Assembly: GCF_013868155.1 (NCBI RefSeq) | Contig: NZ_JACEOG010000001.1 | Span: forward strand, 1,426,001-1,490,000 | Direction of reading: 5' to 3' | DNA length: 64,000 nt | From: Aeromicrobium phoceense | GTDB lineage: Bacteria; Actinomycetota; Actinomycetes; Propionibacteriales; Nocardioidaceae | In this document: piece after piece, positions 51,408 to 61,106 of the stretch | Layout: every line of letters begins with the position of its first letter | Numbering within the stretch: the stretch's first letter is position 1 | Notes under the pieces: model-generated | The model's database searches: none | What the model saw: the letters and a program-made list of their open reading frames with translations, nothing else | What the model was told of the DNA's origin: nothing | Made by a program: the position numbers and the translations under genes

Positions 51408-52331
51408 TCAGCGGGTGCGGGCGGCGGTGGCCGCGATGGCGTCGACGAAGGTCCCGTACAGCTGGGCGGGCAGGTCGTGGCCCATGCCGGCGATCTCGAG
51501 CAGCTCGGCCCCATCGATGGCCGCGGCGGTGGCCCGGCCGCCCGAGCGGTGCACGAGCAGGTCCTTCGAGCCGTGGATCACCTGGGTGGGCACCGTGACC
51601 GCGCCGAGGCGCTCGGTGCGGTCGGGCTGGGTGAGCACGGCGAGCATGTGGCGCGAGACGCCGCTGGCGATCCAACCCCGGTCGTAGGTCTCCAGGGCGC
51701 GGGCGTGAGCCACGTCGTCGGGGGTCGGGAACGCGGGGGAGGCCACCGCCTTGCCGTTCCTGACCGAGAGCTCGGCGTACTCGGGGCGGGTGCGGCCCGC
51801 CGACGCGAGCATCGTGCGCATGATCAGCGGGTGGATCCAGCCGACGCGGCGGCGACCCGTGGTGGACATGATCGACGTGAGCGAGCGGACCCGGTCGGCG
51901 TGCTCGACCGCGAGGGTCTGCGCGATCATGCCGCCCATCGAGACCCCCACGACGTGGGCCGCGTCGATGCCGAGGTGGTCCAGCAGTGCCGCGGCGTCGT
52001 CGGCGAGGTCGTCGAGCCCGTAGGGCGCCGAGCCGCGGCCGAGGTAGGCCTTCACGATGTCGGTCCGGGACACCCGGTGGTGGCGCAGTTTCGTGGAGCG
52101 GCCGGTGTCGCGGTTGTCGAACCGGATCACGTGGAAGCCGCGGGCGGCCAGCTGCACGCAGAACGCCTCGGGCCACCATGTCATCGGGCCGCCGAGCCCC
52201 ATGATCAGCAGGACCGGCTCGTCGCCGGGGTCGCCGAAGGTCTGGTGGCACAGGTCGAGCCCGCTGGGCAGGTGCGCGAACGACTCCTCGGAGACCGCAA
52301 CGGACTCCTCGCGCGCCGGCCCTGGACCCAT
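51408..52331 (-). CDS. Alpha/beta hydrolase
   Basis: A 307-residue hydrolase of the haloperoxidase/epoxide-hydrolase-like group. LLIMGLGGPMTWW is the oxyanion loop, GVSMGGMIAQ the nucleophile elbow (Ser near 132), and GMGHDLPAQLY supplies His. It follows glpX by only 4 bases, so the two form an operon. In M. tuberculosis glpX and fum are adjacent, so this gene is an insertion. Several starts are possible (GTG at codon 11 has a better family fit). Substrate unknown. Confidence 0.8.
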   Translation of the reverse strand: MGPGPAREESVAVSEESFAHLPSGLDLCHQTFGDPGDEPVLLIMGLGGPMTWWPEAFCVQLAARGFHVIRFDNRDTGRSTKLRHHRVSRTDIVKAYLGRGSAPYGLDDLADDAAALLDHLGIDAAHVVGVSMGGMIAQTLAVEHADRVRSLTSIMSTTGRRRVGWIHPLIMRTMLASAGRTRPEYAELSVRNGKAVASPAFPTPDDVAHARALETYDRGWIASGVSRHMLAVLTQPDRTERLGAVTVPTQVIHGSKDLLVHRSGGRATAAAIDGAELLEIAGMGHDLPAQLYGTFVDAIAATAARTR

Positions 52332-52335
52332 CGGC

Positions 52336-53343
52336 TCAGTGCTCGTAGTCGATGGAGGAGAAGGCCATCAGCTTCTGCAGGCGGTGCTCGCTGCGGATCG
52401 TGCGGATCGTGCCCGAGCGGGACCGCATGACGATCGACTCGGTGGTGGCGCTGCCGGCGCCGTACCGCACGCCGCGCATGAGGTTGCCCGTCGTGATGCC
52501 GGTGGCGACGAAGAAGCAGTCGTCGGCGGTGACGAGGTCCTCGGTGGACAGGATCCGGTCGAGGTCGTGGCCCGCGTCGATCGCGCGCTGGCGCTCCTCG
52601 TCGTCCACGGGAGTGAGGCGGCCCTGGATGACGCCGCCGAGGCACTTCATCGCGACCGCGGTGATGATGCCCTCGGGCGTTCCACCGATGCCCAGCAGCA
52701 GGTCGACGCCGGAGTCGGGGCGGGCCGCGGTGATGCCGCCGGCGATGTCGCCGTCGGCGATGAACTTGATGCGGGCGCCGGTCTCGCGGATCTCGTGGAC
52801 GAGTGCGTCGTGGCGGGGGCGGTCGAGCACGCAGACCGTGACGTCCTCGACGTCGAGGCCCTTGGCCTTGGCGACGATGCGGATGTTCTCGGCGGCGGGG
52901 AGGCGGATGTCGACCTTGTCGGCGGCCTCGGGGCCGGCGATGAGCTTCTCCATGTAGAAGACCGCGGAGGGGTCGTACATCGAGCCGCGCGGTGCGACGG
53001 CCATGACCGAGATGGCGTTGGGCAGGCTCTTGGCCGTGAGGGTGGTGCCGTCGATCGGGTCGACGGCGACGTCGCACTCGGGGCCGGTTCCGTCGCCGAC
53101 GTGCTCGCCGTTGTAGAGCATGGGCGCGTCGTCCTTCTCGCCCTCGCCGATCACGACGACGCCGTCCATCGCGACGGTGTTGATCATCGACCGCATCGCG
53201 TTGACCGCGACGCCGTCGGCGCCGTTCTTGTCGCCCCGCCCGACCCAGCGGCCGGCGGCCATGGCCCCGGCTTCGGTCACCCGGACGAGGTCCAGGGCGA
53301 GGTTGCGGTCGGGGGCGGCCTCAGCGGGCTTCAGTCGGTCCAC
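52336..53343 (-). CDS. glpX: Class II fructose-1,6-bisphosphatase
   Basis: A 335-residue GlpX-type phosphatase of gluconeogenesis that converts fructose 1,6-bisphosphate to the 6-phosphate. Metal and substrate blocks: [50 protein letters not shown] (acidic metal site), [21 protein letters not shown] (DPIDGTT) and GIGGTPEGI. It corresponds to Rv1099c. GTG start at 53343, with TAGGAT 6 bases upstream (minus strand). First gene of a glpX-hydrolase unit. Confidence 0.95.
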   Translation of the reverse strand: MDRLKPAEAAPDRNLALDLVRVTEAGAMAAGRWVGRGDKNGADGVAVNAMRSMINTVAMDGVVVIGEGEKDDAPMLYNGEHVGDGTGPECDVAVDPIDGTTLTAKSLPNAISVMAVAPRGSMYDPSAVFYMEKLIAGPEAADKVDIRLPAAENIRIVAKAKGLDVEDVTVCVLDRPRHDALVHEIRETGARIKFIADGDIAGGITAARPDSGVDLLLGIGGTPEGIITAVAMKCLGGVIQGRLTPVDDEERQRAIDAGHDLDRILSTEDLVTADDCFFVATGITTGNLMRGVRYGAGSATTESIVMRSRSGTIRTIRSEHRLQKLMAFSSIDYEH

Positions 53344-53349
53344 GCGGTC

Positions 53350-53355
53350 ATCCTA
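53350..53355 (-). promoter_or_regulatory. -10 box TAGGAT for glpX
   Basis: TAGGAT on the minus strand ends 6 bases before the GTG at 53343. Leaderless start. Confidence 0.55.
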
Positions 53356-53419
53356 TCGGGCACGAAGGCTAGGCTGGCCAGCGCGACCGAACGGTTCTTC
53401 CCGGCACGACAGGAGCACG

Positions 53420-53953
53420 ATGAGCGGGTACTCGCGCGGCAATCCGGCGATGGGCGACGTGGTGCGCTCGGTCCTCGTGCTCGGTGCCATCGTGGTGGGC
53501 CTGTTCCTGTTCGGCCGGCTCTTCACCGAGACGCCCGACAACCCCACCTCCGAGGTCGACTGGCGCGGTGCCGCGTCGGGCGTGGAGGTGCGCGCCGGAT
53601 TCGTGCCCCTCGTTCCCACCGAGCTGCCCGAGCGCTGGCGCGCCACACGGGCCGAGCTGATCGACGACCGCTGGCAGCTGAACGTGGTCACCGACGAGGG
53701 CGACTACGTGGGCCTGACGCAGCGGATCGGCGAGGCCGACGACCTGCCGAACCTCGTGGAGGACCGCGCGGCCGGCAGCACGCCCGACGGCGAGCAGAAG
53801 ATCGCGGGCACGACGTGGCAGGTGTTCTCCGGACCCGACGACGCCGTCACCTTCGGCGCGGTCGTGGGCACCGATCTCGTGGTGGTCACCAGCGGCGCCG
53901 AGCGCCCCGTGGTGGAGGACTACGTGGCCTCGCTGGAGCCCTTCGCGTCCTGA
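53420..53953 (+). CDS. DUF4245 membrane-anchored protein
   Basis: A 177-residue protein with one N-terminal membrane helix (residues 13-32, [19 protein letters not shown]) and an extracytoplasmic domain of about 140 residues. It is divergent from glpX and is the counterpart of Rv1100 (DUF4245), whose role is unknown. The ATG at 53420 has AGGAG 5 bases upstream. The 3' end overlaps xseB antisense by 34 bases. Confidence 0.82.
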   Translation: MSGYSRGNPAMGDVVRSVLVLGAIVVGLFLFGRLFTETPDNPTSEVDWRGAASGVEVRAGFVPLVPTELPERWRATRAELIDDRWQLNVVTDEGDYVGLTQRIGEADDLPNLVEDRAAGSTPDGEQKIAGTTWQVFSGPDDAVTFGAVVGTDLVVVTSGAERPVVEDYVASLEPFAS

Positions 53954-54150
53954 CCCGGGTCGATCCGGGCCCGCGCGCCGTCGAGCCAGCGCTGGCACGC
54001 CTCGGCGAGCGCCTCGCCGCGCTCCCACAGCGCCAGCGACTCCTCGAGCGTCGTACCTCCGGTCTCGAGACGCTGGACGATCGAGACCAGCTCGTCGCGG
54101 GCCTGCTCGTAGGAGAGCTCGGCCGGGTCGGTGGGCGTGGGTTCACTCAT
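53920..54150 (-). CDS. xseB: Exodeoxyribonuclease VII small subunit
   Basis: A 76-residue helical subunit. [39 protein letters not shown] is the family core. It binds XseA to form the single-strand-specific exonuclease that degrades DNA from both ends in repair. It overlaps xseA by 8 bases, the normal coupled arrangement, and lies antisense to the end of the DUF4245 gene. Confidence 0.92.
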   Translation of the reverse strand: MSEPTPTDPAELSYEQARDELVSIVQRLETGGTTLEESLALWERGEALAEACQRWLDGARARIDPGQDAKGSSEAT

Positions 54151-55366
54151 GCGGGTGCTCCTGCAGGTCGGTGACGCGGACGGTGGCGTGACCGTCGGTG
54201 AGGTGGAGGACGAGGTCGTCGCCGGCGGCGAGCGTCTCGACGGACGTGACGGCCCGGCCCGACGGGTCGAGGGCGACGGCGTAGCCGCGCTGCATCGTGG
54301 CCAGGGGCGAGAGGGCGCGAACGCGGGCCAGGTGGTGGCCGACCTCGTCGTGGGCCCGGTTCAGCCGGGCGCGCATCGCCAGCCGGGCGCGCTCGCGCTG
54401 CGCGGAGACCACGTCCTGCTGCGTGTCGACGAAGGCCGCGGGGGAGCGGAGCACGGGTCGGCTGCGCAGGGCGGCGAGCCCGGCCGCCTCGCGGTGCAGG
54501 TGGGCGGCGACAGCCTGGCGGGCTCGTTCGCGGGCGGTGGCCAGCCCGGCCAGCTCGTCGCCGACGTGGGGCACGACGCGCTTCGCCGCGTCGGTGGGGG
54601 TGGAGGCGCGCAGGTCGGCGACGAGGTCGAGCAGTGGCACGTCGGGCTCGTGCCCGATCGCGCTGACGACGGGCGTGGTGGCGCCGTGCACGGCCCGCAC
54701 GAGCGCCTCGTCGGAGAAGGGGAGCAGGTCCTCGAGCGAGCCGCCGCCGCGGGCGATGACGATGACGTCGACGTGCTCGGCCGCGTCGAGCTCGCGCAGG
54801 GCCCCGATGACCGCCATCGCCGACTGCGACCCCTGCATCAGCGCGTGGCGCACCTCGATCGAGGCGCCGGGCCAGCGGTCGTGAACGTTCTGCAGGACGT
54901 CGCGCTCGGCGGCCGAGCCCTTGCCCGTGACCAGCCCGATGGAGCGGGGCAGCAGCGGCAGCGGGCGCTTCCAGCGGGCCTCGAACAGGCCCTCGGCGGC
55001 CAGCAGCTGGCGGCGCCGCTCGAGCTGGGCGAGCAGCTCGCCCTCCCCGGTGGGGCGAATCTCCAGCAGCTTGAGCGAGAGGCGGCCGTTGGGCGAGTAG
55101 AACTCGGGCTTGGCGTGCACGATCACACGGGTGCCGTCGGTGATCGGGGTGGCGCTGGACTCGATCACGGCGCGGAACGCGATGGCACTGATGCTCATCG
55201 TGGCGGTGAGGTCGCGCAGGGTGAGGTAGTAGGTGTTGCCGCTCAGCTTCGGCTGGACGACCTCGGCCTCGACCCACACCGCGCCGAGGCGCGCGATCCA
55301 GCCCTGCAGCGCCAACGAGATGGAGCGCAGGGGAGCCGGGTTGTCCGCGCTCGTCTCCAGGGCCAT
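54143..55366 (-). CDS. xseA: Exodeoxyribonuclease VII large subunit
   Basis: A 407-residue catalytic subunit. The N-terminal OB fold holds [23 protein letters not shown]. The catalytic domain contains [43 protein letters not shown] and [25 protein letters not shown], then [30 protein letters not shown]. The C-terminal helical part binds XseB. TAGGGT on the minus strand ends 6 bases before the ATG at 55366. Divergent from ispH, with the same layout as Rv1108c/Rv1110. Confidence 0.95.
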   Translation of the reverse strand: MALETSADNPAPLRSISLALQGWIARLGAVWVEAEVVQPKLSGNTYYLTLRDLTATMSISAIAFRAVIESSATPITDGTRVIVHAKPEFYSPNGRLSLKLLEIRPTGEGELLAQLERRRQLLAAEGLFEARWKRPLPLLPRSIGLVTGKGSAAERDVLQNVHDRWPGASIEVRHALMQGSQSAMAVIGALRELDAAEHVDVIVIARGGGSLEDLLPFSDEALVRAVHGATTPVVSAIGHEPDVPLLDLVADLRASTPTDAAKRVVPHVGDELAGLATARERARQAVAAHLHREAAGLAALRSRPVLRSPAAFVDTQQDVVSAQRERARLAMRARLNRAHDEVGHHLARVRALSPLATMQRGYAVALDPSGRAVTSVETLAAGDDLVLHLTDGHATVRVTDLQEHPHE

Positions 55367-55372
55367 GCGCCC

Positions 55373-55378
55373 ACCCTA
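55373..55378 (-). promoter_or_regulatory. -10 box TAGGGT for xseA
   Basis: TAGGGT on the minus strand ends 6 bases before the ATG at 55366. Confidence 0.55.
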
Positions 55379-55418
55379 TGAGGCGGCGCCGACGCTGCGG
55401 TCGTCATCGGCGGGTCGG

Positions 55419-55424
55419 TAGGCT
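55419..55424 (+). promoter_or_regulatory. -10 box TAGGCT for ispH
   Basis: TAGGCT ends 7 bases before the ATG at 55432. It forms a divergent leaderless pair with the xseA box 40 bases away. Confidence 0.55.
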
Positions 55425-55431
55425 GGGCGAC

Positions 55432-56421
55432 ATGTCCACTCAGGTCAATCTCGGCATGCCCGGAACGTCGGGCCAGGTTCTCTTGGCCGACCCGCGAGGT
55501 TACTGCGCGGGCGTCGACCGAGCGGTCATCACCGTCGAGAAGGCGCTCGACCTCTACGGCGCGCCCGTCTACGTGCGCAAGCAGATCGTGCACAACAAGC
55601 ACGTGGTGAACGACCTCGCCGCGCGTGGCGCGATCTTCGTGGAGGAGCTCGACGAGGTGCCGCACGGCGCCACCGTCGTGTTCAGCGCGCACGGCGTCTC
55701 GCCGGCCGTCCACGCCGAGGCCTCCGAGCGCAGCCTCAAGACGATCGACGCCACCTGCCCGCTGGTCACCAAGGTGCACCACGAGGCGCGCCGCTTCGCC
55801 GCCGACGACTACCGCATCCTGCTGATCGGGCACGCCGGTCACGAGGAGGTCGAGGGCACCGCGGGCGAGGCTCCCGAGCACATCACCCTGGTCGAGCACC
55901 CCGATGACGTCGACGGCCTCGAGTTCCCCGAGGGCACCCGGCTGAGCTGGCTGAGCCAGACCACCCTGAGCGTCGACGAGACGATGGAGACCGTCCGCCG
56001 CCTGCGCGAGAAGTTCCCGCAGCTGGAGGATCCGCCCAGCGACGACATCTGCTACGCCACCCAGAACCGCCAGGTCGCGGTGAAGGAGATCGCCAAGGAC
56101 GCCGATCTGGTGATCGTCGTGGGCTCGTCGAACTCGTCGAACTCCGTGCGCCTCGTCGAGGTCGCGCTCGAGGCCGGCGCCAAGGCGTCGTACCGCATCG
56201 ATGACATCACCGAGATCGACGAGGCGTGGCTCGAGGGCGTCAGCACCGTGGGCGTCACCTCCGGCGCCTCGGTCCCCGACGACCTCGTGCAGGACGTACT
56301 CGGCTACCTCGGCGAGCGCGGCATCGGCAACGCCAAGGCCATCCGCACCGCCGACGAGTCGCTCATCTTCGCGCTGCCGCCCGAGCTGCGCCGCGACATG
56401 AAGGCCGCCGCGCAGGCCTGA
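55432..56421 (+). CDS. ispH: 4-hydroxy-3-methylbut-2-enyl diphosphate reductase
   Basis: A 329-residue iron-sulfur enzyme, last step of the MEP isoprenoid pathway, giving IPP and DMAPP. The three cluster cysteines are in GYCAGVDRA (Cys25), [12 protein letters not shown] and [10 protein letters not shown]. Active-site HGVSPAVH and [16 protein letters not shown] are present. Together with the Z-prenyl synthase gene at 4977, the window holds two steps of isoprenoid/carrier-lipid supply. Promoter and start are as described for the TAGGCT box. Confidence 0.96.
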   Translation: MSTQVNLGMPGTSGQVLLADPRGYCAGVDRAVITVEKALDLYGAPVYVRKQIVHNKHVVNDLAARGAIFVEELDEVPHGATVVFSAHGVSPAVHAEASERSLKTIDATCPLVTKVHHEARRFAADDYRILLIGHAGHEEVEGTAGEAPEHITLVEHPDDVDGLEFPEGTRLSWLSQTTLSVDETMETVRRLREKFPQLEDPPSDDICYATQNRQVAVKEIAKDADLVIVVGSSNSSNSVRLVEVALEAGAKASYRIDDITEIDEAWLEGVSTVGVTSGASVPDDLVQDVLGYLGERGIGNAKAIRTADESLIFALPPELRRDMKAAAQA

Positions 56422-56457
56422 CGCCTCGGTGGTCGTTATCGAGACCACCATCTGTGT

Positions 56458-56685
56458 GATCTCGATACACCGTCTCGCTGCGCTCGCCGGCACTCGATCA
56501 GCGAGGCCGCTCCGGGTGGTCGAGTGCCCGCGAGGAACGAGCGGGTGTATCGAGACCACGTGATCTCGATACGCCCCCGCAAGCGGGAGGTGCCCCCACG
56601 TCTCGCTGCGCTCGCCGGCACTCGATCAGCGAGGCCGCTCCCGGTGGTCGAGTGCCCGCGAGGAACGAGCGGGTGTATCGAGACC
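56458..56685. repeat. Tandemly duplicated REP-like palindromes
   Basis: This is the gap between ispH and ggt. Two units, about 56458-56559 and 56561-56685, each run forward (TGATCTCGATAC to CACTCGATCAGCG) then inverted (GGTGGTCGAGTGCCCGC to GTATCGAGACCA). About 65 bases are almost identical between them. The second carries the CCCGCAAGCGGGAGGTGCCC insert also found in the 7432-7505 unit. ggt lies 2 bases beyond. Confidence 0.85.
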
Positions 56686-56687
56686 AG

Positions 56688-58517
56688 TCAGCGACGACGG
56701 ACCGGCTTCACCACCAGGGCGGTGCCGCCGCCCCGGCGCTGCGGCTCGGCCGCTGCGGTGATGAGGCCGCGGCGATCCACCTCGATCGTGGCGGCCGCCC
56801 CGATCTCGGCGGCCGACGTGAACGTGTCGCCCGACGGCACCAGTCGCTGACCGAACGGCGCGAGGTCGTCCGCGTACTGCTCGATGAAGGCCGGCTCGGC
56901 CGGGGTCGTGGCCGCGTTGCGCTGCGAGGCCCGCGGTGCCGCCACCGCCTCGGGCAGTGTCATGCCGAGGTCGATCCGGTTCATCAGGATCTGCAGAACG
57001 GTCGTGATGATCGTGGCGCCACCGGGGGAGCCCACCACGAACCGCACCTGGCCGTTCTTGGTGACGATCGTGGGCGACATCGACGAGCGCGGTCGCTTGC
57101 CCGGCTCGATCCGGTTCGGGTCGGTCGCGACGTACGTGGTGCTGAAGTCGGTCAGCTCGTTGTTCAGCAGGAACCCGCGACCGGGGACGGTGATGCCCGA
57201 GCCGCCGGTCTGCTCGATCGTGAGCGTGTACGCCACCGCGTTGCCCCACTTGTCGACCACGGACAGGTGGGTGGTGGAGACGTTCTCGGTGTCGCGCATC
57301 TCCTCGAAGGCCGTCGTGCCGCATCCGGAGCCGTCCAGCGCGCCGGCCGGGACCGGGCGGGTGGACGCCTGGTTCGGGTCGATGGTGCAGTCACGCGAGT
57401 CGGCGAACCGCTGGCTCAGCAGCGTGCGTGTCGGCACGTCGACGAACGCCGGGTCGCCCAGGTAGGCGGCACGATCGGCGAAGGCCCGGGCCGAGGCCTC
57501 GAGGTAGAGGTGCAGGCTCTGGCCGATCCGGGCGCCGCCGCCGAGACGGTGGTTCTCCAGGATGTTGAGTGCCTCGCCGACGGCGATGCCGCCGGACGAC
57601 GAAGGCGCCATGCCGTAGACGTCGTAGCCGCGGTAGTTGACCTTCGTGGGCTTCTGAAGGCGCACGGAGTAGCCGGCGAGGTCGCGCGTGGTCATCGACC
57701 CGGGCGGCACCGGCAGCGTGGTGTCGGGGCTCTTGGGCGGAGCCTGGACGGTGCGAGCGATGTCCTCGGCGAGCGCTCCGCGGTAGAACGCCTGCGGTCC
57801 GCGCCGCGCGATGAGCGCGTAGGTCCGGGCGAGGTCGGGGTTGCGGAAGCGCGAGCCGACGACCGGCAGCTGGCCACCCGGCAGGAACAGCCGCGCGGTC
57901 TCGGGGAAGGCGGCGAAGCGCGTCGCGTTGTCCTTCGTCTGGTTCTGGAAGGTCTGGTCCACCGTGAAGCCCCGCGCGGCGAGCGAGGTGGCCGGCGCCA
58001 GGTTCCGCTTGAGGGAGCGCTTGCCGAACAGGCGGGTCGCCTTGTCCCACGTGGCGACCGTGCCGGGGACGCCGACGGAGACGCCGGAGGAGACCAGATC
58101 GGCGAAGGGGCGCGGCTGATTCGTCGCCGGGTCGTAGAACGTGGTGGGGGTGACGCCCGCCGGAGCGGTCTCGCGGCCGTCGATCGTCGTCACCCTGCCG
58201 GTGCGGCCGTCGCGGAACACGAAGTAGCCGCCTCCGCCGACACCGGCGCTGTAGGGCTCCGTGACGCCGAGCGCGGCGGCGGTGGCCACGGCGGCATCGG
58301 CCGCGTTGCCCCCGGACTTGAGGACGGAGAGTCCGACCTGGCTCGCGTCACGGTCGACCGAGCTGACGGCACCGCCGTAGCCGTAGGCCGTGGGGCCCGC
58401 GGTGGTGGGGCGATCGGGGTGGTGGCCCCCGCGGGCCTGGGCCGGTGACTGCAGGGCCACCGCGCCGGCGGCCAGGGTGAGGGCCGACAGGGCGGCGACG
58501 GAACGGCGGACGAACAT
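56688..58517 (-). CDS. ggt: Gamma-glutamyltransferase (secreted)
   Basis: A 609-residue exported Ntn-hydrolase. Signal peptide residues 1-28 (RRSVAALSALTLAAGAVALQSPAQA). The large subunit starts after GGHHPDRP, and the autoprocessing site is before Thr in NVSTTHLSVVD, which becomes the N-terminal nucleophile of the small subunit. PGKRPRSSMSPTIV and VGSPGGATIITTV form the gamma-glutamyl site. It cleaves gamma-glutamyl compounds outside the membrane. In a mycothiol producer the substrate could be imported peptides or plant glutathione; this is inference. It is inserted between ispH and DUF6542 compared with Rv1110-Rv1111c. GGGGGGAACC precedes the ATG. Confidence 0.9.
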   Translation of the reverse strand: MFVRRSVAALSALTLAAGAVALQSPAQARGGHHPDRPTTAGPTAYGYGGAVSSVDRDASQVGLSVLKSGGNAADAAVATAAALGVTEPYSAGVGGGGYFVFRDGRTGRVTTIDGRETAPAGVTPTTFYDPATNQPRPFADLVSSGVSVGVPGTVATWDKATRLFGKRSLKRNLAPATSLAARGFTVDQTFQNQTKDNATRFAAFPETARLFLPGGQLPVVGSRFRNPDLARTYALIARRGPQAFYRGALAEDIARTVQAPPKSPDTTLPVPPGSMTTRDLAGYSVRLQKPTKVNYRGYDVYGMAPSSSGGIAVGEALNILENHRLGGGARIGQSLHLYLEASARAFADRAAYLGDPAFVDVPTRTLLSQRFADSRDCTIDPNQASTRPVPAGALDGSGCGTTAFEEMRDTENVSTTHLSVVDKWGNAVAYTLTIEQTGGSGITVPGRGFLLNNELTDFSTTYVATDPNRIEPGKRPRSSMSPTIVTKNGQVRFVVGSPGGATIITTVLQILMNRIDLGMTLPEAVAAPRASQRNAATTPAEPAFIEQYADDLAPFGQRLVPSGDTFTSAAEIGAAATIEVDRRGLITAAAEPQRRGGGTALVVKPVRRR

Positions 58518-58642
58518 GGGTTCCCCCCGGAAAGTGGTCGTCCTGCCACGGTAGGTCTCGCCCGGCAACCGGGCAACCGGGTCGTTAGGGTGGAGGGCCG
58601 CCTCGGGGAGGGGCGCGCCCGTACCGAGCGAAGGGGAGTTCC

Positions 58643-59047
58643 ATGCGCCGCGACCAGACGCTGCTGCTGACCAAGGTGATCTCGTGCGTGGTCGCCGCGG
58701 GGGTGCTCCTGTACCTGCCGATCCTCATCGACGAGTCCGACGATCCGGAGCCCGGCCTGCTCTTCCTGACGCTGCTGATCTCCGGCATGGTCGCCGGCGT
58801 TCCCGTGCTGGTCAGCGCGGTCGTGCACGGGTGGGCGGGTCGCGCCGACACGTGGACGCCGTTGGTGGCGTCGGCGGCCACCGTGGCCGCGACGGTCATC
58901 CTGCTGACGAAGGGCGGTCGGGTCGCGAACCTGCTTCCCACGGCGTTCGTCCTCATCGCGCTCTTCACCGCGCTGATGTTCGTCGGGCTGTGGGTGGCGC
59001 GCCGCGTGTCGGGCGGCGGCGCAAAGGGGATCAGCGCCGAGCGCTGA
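58643..59047 (+). CDS. Four-helix membrane protein of unknown function
   Basis: A 134-residue protein with helices at about 8-28, 37-62, 70-91 and 97-118 and a basic C-terminus (ARRVSGGGAKGISAER). No family recognised. GGGGAG about 6 bases before the ATG supports the start. It lies between ggt and the DUF6542 gene, whose end it overlaps antisense by 17 bases. Confidence 0.6.
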   Translation: MRRDQTLLLTKVISCVVAAGVLLYLPILIDESDDPEPGLLFLTLLISGMVAGVPVLVSAVVHGWAGRADTWTPLVASAATVAATVILLTKGGRVANLLPTAFVLIALFTALMFVGLWVARRVSGGGAKGISAER

Positions 59048-59477
59048 GGATCCGCGCCACGATCACGGCGATGGCCAGGGCGTGCCCGATCAGCAGGGGC
59101 ACGCCGTGGGCGATCGTCGCGTTGAGCGTCAGGCCGAACACGCCGGTGGTCTCGGGCAGCCCCTCGATCACGATCGCGTCGGGGACGACGGAGGCGAGCA
59201 CCAGCAGGGCACCGACCAGCAGCACCGGCGGCAGGACGCCGACGGTGAAAAGCCCACGCTCCTGCACCGCGGCGGCGGCCGTGAGGACCACCAGGACGAA
59301 GCCGACGGCGAAGGCCGGGCCGAGACGGCCGTCGATGAGGTCGAGCCCCGTGACGGCGGCGAGGGTGAGCACGGCGCACACGACTGTGGCACGCGGCGTC
59401 AGGTCGTACCTGGAGGCCGCGGCCGGAGTCCTGGCCAGGGCCATGACGGCGCCGGCTGCCGGCGAGCTCATGGTCAT
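59031..59477 (-). CDS. DUF6542-type membrane protein
   Basis: A 148-residue protein with four to five helices after a short N-terminal tail (SRYDLTPRATVVCAVLTLAAVTGLDLI). The LTPRA-helix opening fits the DUF6542 family, which in M. tuberculosis corresponds to Rv1111c next to ychF. The ATG overlaps the rmuC stop (ATGA), so it is coupled to rmuC. Role unknown. Confidence 0.65.
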   Translation of the reverse strand: MTMSSPAAGAVMALARTPAAASRYDLTPRATVVCAVLTLAAVTGLDLIDGRLGPAFAVGFVLVVLTAAAAVQERGLFTVGVLPPVLLVGALLVLASVVPDAIVIEGLPETTGVFGLTLNATIAHGVPLLIGHALAIAVIVARILSARR

Positions 59478-60550
59478 GAACTTAGTTCATCGAGCAGCTC
59501 GGGCGCGGTCATGACGCGGGGTGTCGCCTCGATCACACGCGGGTGGAACGGCGGGGTGTCGTCGACCTTCAGGTCGTGCAGTCGCCGGGCGCTGACGAGC
59601 AGGCGCGACTCCACCGAGGCGACCGTGTCGTTGTACGAGCGCACGGCGCGCTCGAGCGACGATCCGAGCCGGTCCACGTGGCCGGCGACCGTGCCGAGGC
59701 GCTCGTAGAGCTCGCTGGCGACGCGGTGGATCTCGCGGGCGTTCTCCGCGAGCGACTCCTGCGTCCACGCGAGGGCGACCGTGCGCAGCAGTGCCACCAG
59801 CGTGGTGGGGGAGGCCAGCACGACCTGCCGCTCGGCCGCGTGCTCCAGCAGCCCCGTGTCGGCCTCGAGGGCCGCCGAGAGGAAGGACTCGCCGGGCACG
59901 AACAGCACGACGAACTGGGGCGCGGAGTCGAACTGGCGCCAGTAGGACTTGGCCGCGAGCTGGTCGACGTGGCCGCGCAGCTGGCGGGCGTGCCGGTCGA
60001 GGTGGGCCTCGCGGGCATCGGGGTCGTCGCTGGCCGTGGCGTCGAGGAAGGCGTCGAGCGGCACCTTCGCGTCGACGACGATGTCGCGGCCGCCGACCAG
60101 CCGCACGACCATGTCGGGGCGCAGGCGACCGTCGTCGGTGGTGACTTGGAGGTCGAAGTCGCAGTGCTGGGTCATGCCGGCGAGCTCGGCGGTGCGCCGC
60201 AGGTGCATCTCGCCCCAGCGGCCGCGGACCTCGGGTCGGCGCAGGGCGGTGGACAGCGAGGCGGTCTCGCGGCGCAGGGCCTCGCCCGTGACGCGCACAG
60301 ACTCCACCTGCTCGCGCAGCTGGGCGTGCCACTCGATGCGGCTGGACTCGAGGTCGCGCAGCCGCGTGTCGAAGCGGTCGAGGCTCTCGCGGACCGGCGC
60401 GACGGCGCGGGACGTGGCGGTGGCGGCGATCTCGACGTCGTGCGCCGACGCGGTGCGCGTGCGGGTGCCGAGGAGGTAGCCGAGCGCGCCGGCGAGGCCG
60501 GCGACCAGGAGCAGGACGAGCAGCGCGGTCAGGCTGGGGAAGGTGGCCAT
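59474..60550 (-). CDS. rmuC: DNA recombination protein RmuC
   Basis: A 358-residue protein with an N-terminal membrane helix (LTALLVLLLVAGLAGALGYLLGT), a coiled-coil region of about 50 residues, and the RmuC nuclease-like core: RRPEVRGRWGEMHLRRTAELAGMTQHCDFD, RPDMVVRLVGGRDIVVDAKVPLDAFL (PD-(D/E)xK-like Asp and Lys), and VVLASPTTLVALLRTVALAW. RmuC limits recombination at inverted repeats in E. coli, which is of interest given the many palindromic repeats in this genome. The link is speculation. It forms a pair with the DUF6542 gene. Confidence 0.88.
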   Translation of the reverse strand: MATFPSLTALLVLLLVAGLAGALGYLLGTRTRTASAHDVEIAATATSRAVAPVRESLDRFDTRLRDLESSRIEWHAQLREQVESVRVTGEALRRETASLSTALRRPEVRGRWGEMHLRRTAELAGMTQHCDFDLQVTTDDGRLRPDMVVRLVGGRDIVVDAKVPLDAFLDATASDDPDAREAHLDRHARQLRGHVDQLAAKSYWRQFDSAPQFVVLFVPGESFLSAALEADTGLLEHAAERQVVLASPTTLVALLRTVALAWTQESLAENAREIHRVASELYERLGTVAGHVDRLGSSLERAVRSYNDTVASVESRLLVSARRLHDLKVDDTPPFHPRVIEATPRVMTAPELLDELSS

Positions 60551-60652
60551 GCGGCCATGGTGGCGGCGGGCACCGACAGTTCCCGTGGAGCGGTGGACAC
60601 GGTGCGGTCGGGCGGGTCACGATCGAGGCACCCGGCGCACCCAGGAGGCACC

Positions 60653-61102
60653 ATGCCGAAGATGACACTCACGATCAGCACGACGCTGGAGCCGCGCGGC
60701 CCCGCGGCGGCGGTGATCCTCACCGACCAGCAGGTCGCCTCGTTCGGCGCCGGCAAGTCGTTCCCCGTGCGGATCACGATCGGTGGAGTCACCGAGCCGG
60801 CGCGCCTCGCCCGGATGGATGCGGAGAACCTGATCGGCCTCAGCAAGGCCAAGCGGGAGGCGCTCGGCGTGGAGATCGGGGACGAGGTGGACGTGCGGAT
60901 CGAGCTCGACGACGCTCCTCGTGAGGTCGACGTGCCCGATGCGCTCGCGGAGGCGCTGGCCGCGGCGGGACTGCGGGAGGCCTTCGATGCGCTGGCCTAC
61001 TCGCACCGCAAGGAGCACGCGCGCTCGGTGGAGGAGGCGAAGAAGGACGACACGCGGGAGCGCCGAGTCCAGAAGGTCCTCGACGCCCTCCGCGGGTCGT
61101 GA
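60653..61102 (+). CDS. DUF1905/YdeI-OmpD-associated domain protein
   Basis: A 149-residue protein. The N-terminal DUF1905 beta domain (FPVRITIGGVTEP...NLIGLSKAKREALGVEIGDEVDVRIELDD) is followed by a YdeI-like helix-rich tail (VPDALAEALAAAGLREAFDALAYSHRKEHARSVEEAKKDDTRERRVQKVLDAL). The tail pattern is that of bacteriocin-protection YdeI/OmpD-associated proteins. Function unresolved. AGGAGG lies 5 bases before the ATG. Converges on the mhuD-like gene with a 4-base gap. Confidence 0.75.
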   Translation: MPKMTLTISTTLEPRGPAAAVILTDQQVASFGAGKSFPVRITIGGVTEPARLARMDAENLIGLSKAKREALGVEIGDEVDVRIELDDAPREVDVPDALAEALAAAGLREAFDALAYSHRKEHARSVEEAKKDDTRERRVQKVLDALRGS

Positions 61103-61106
61103 GGGG

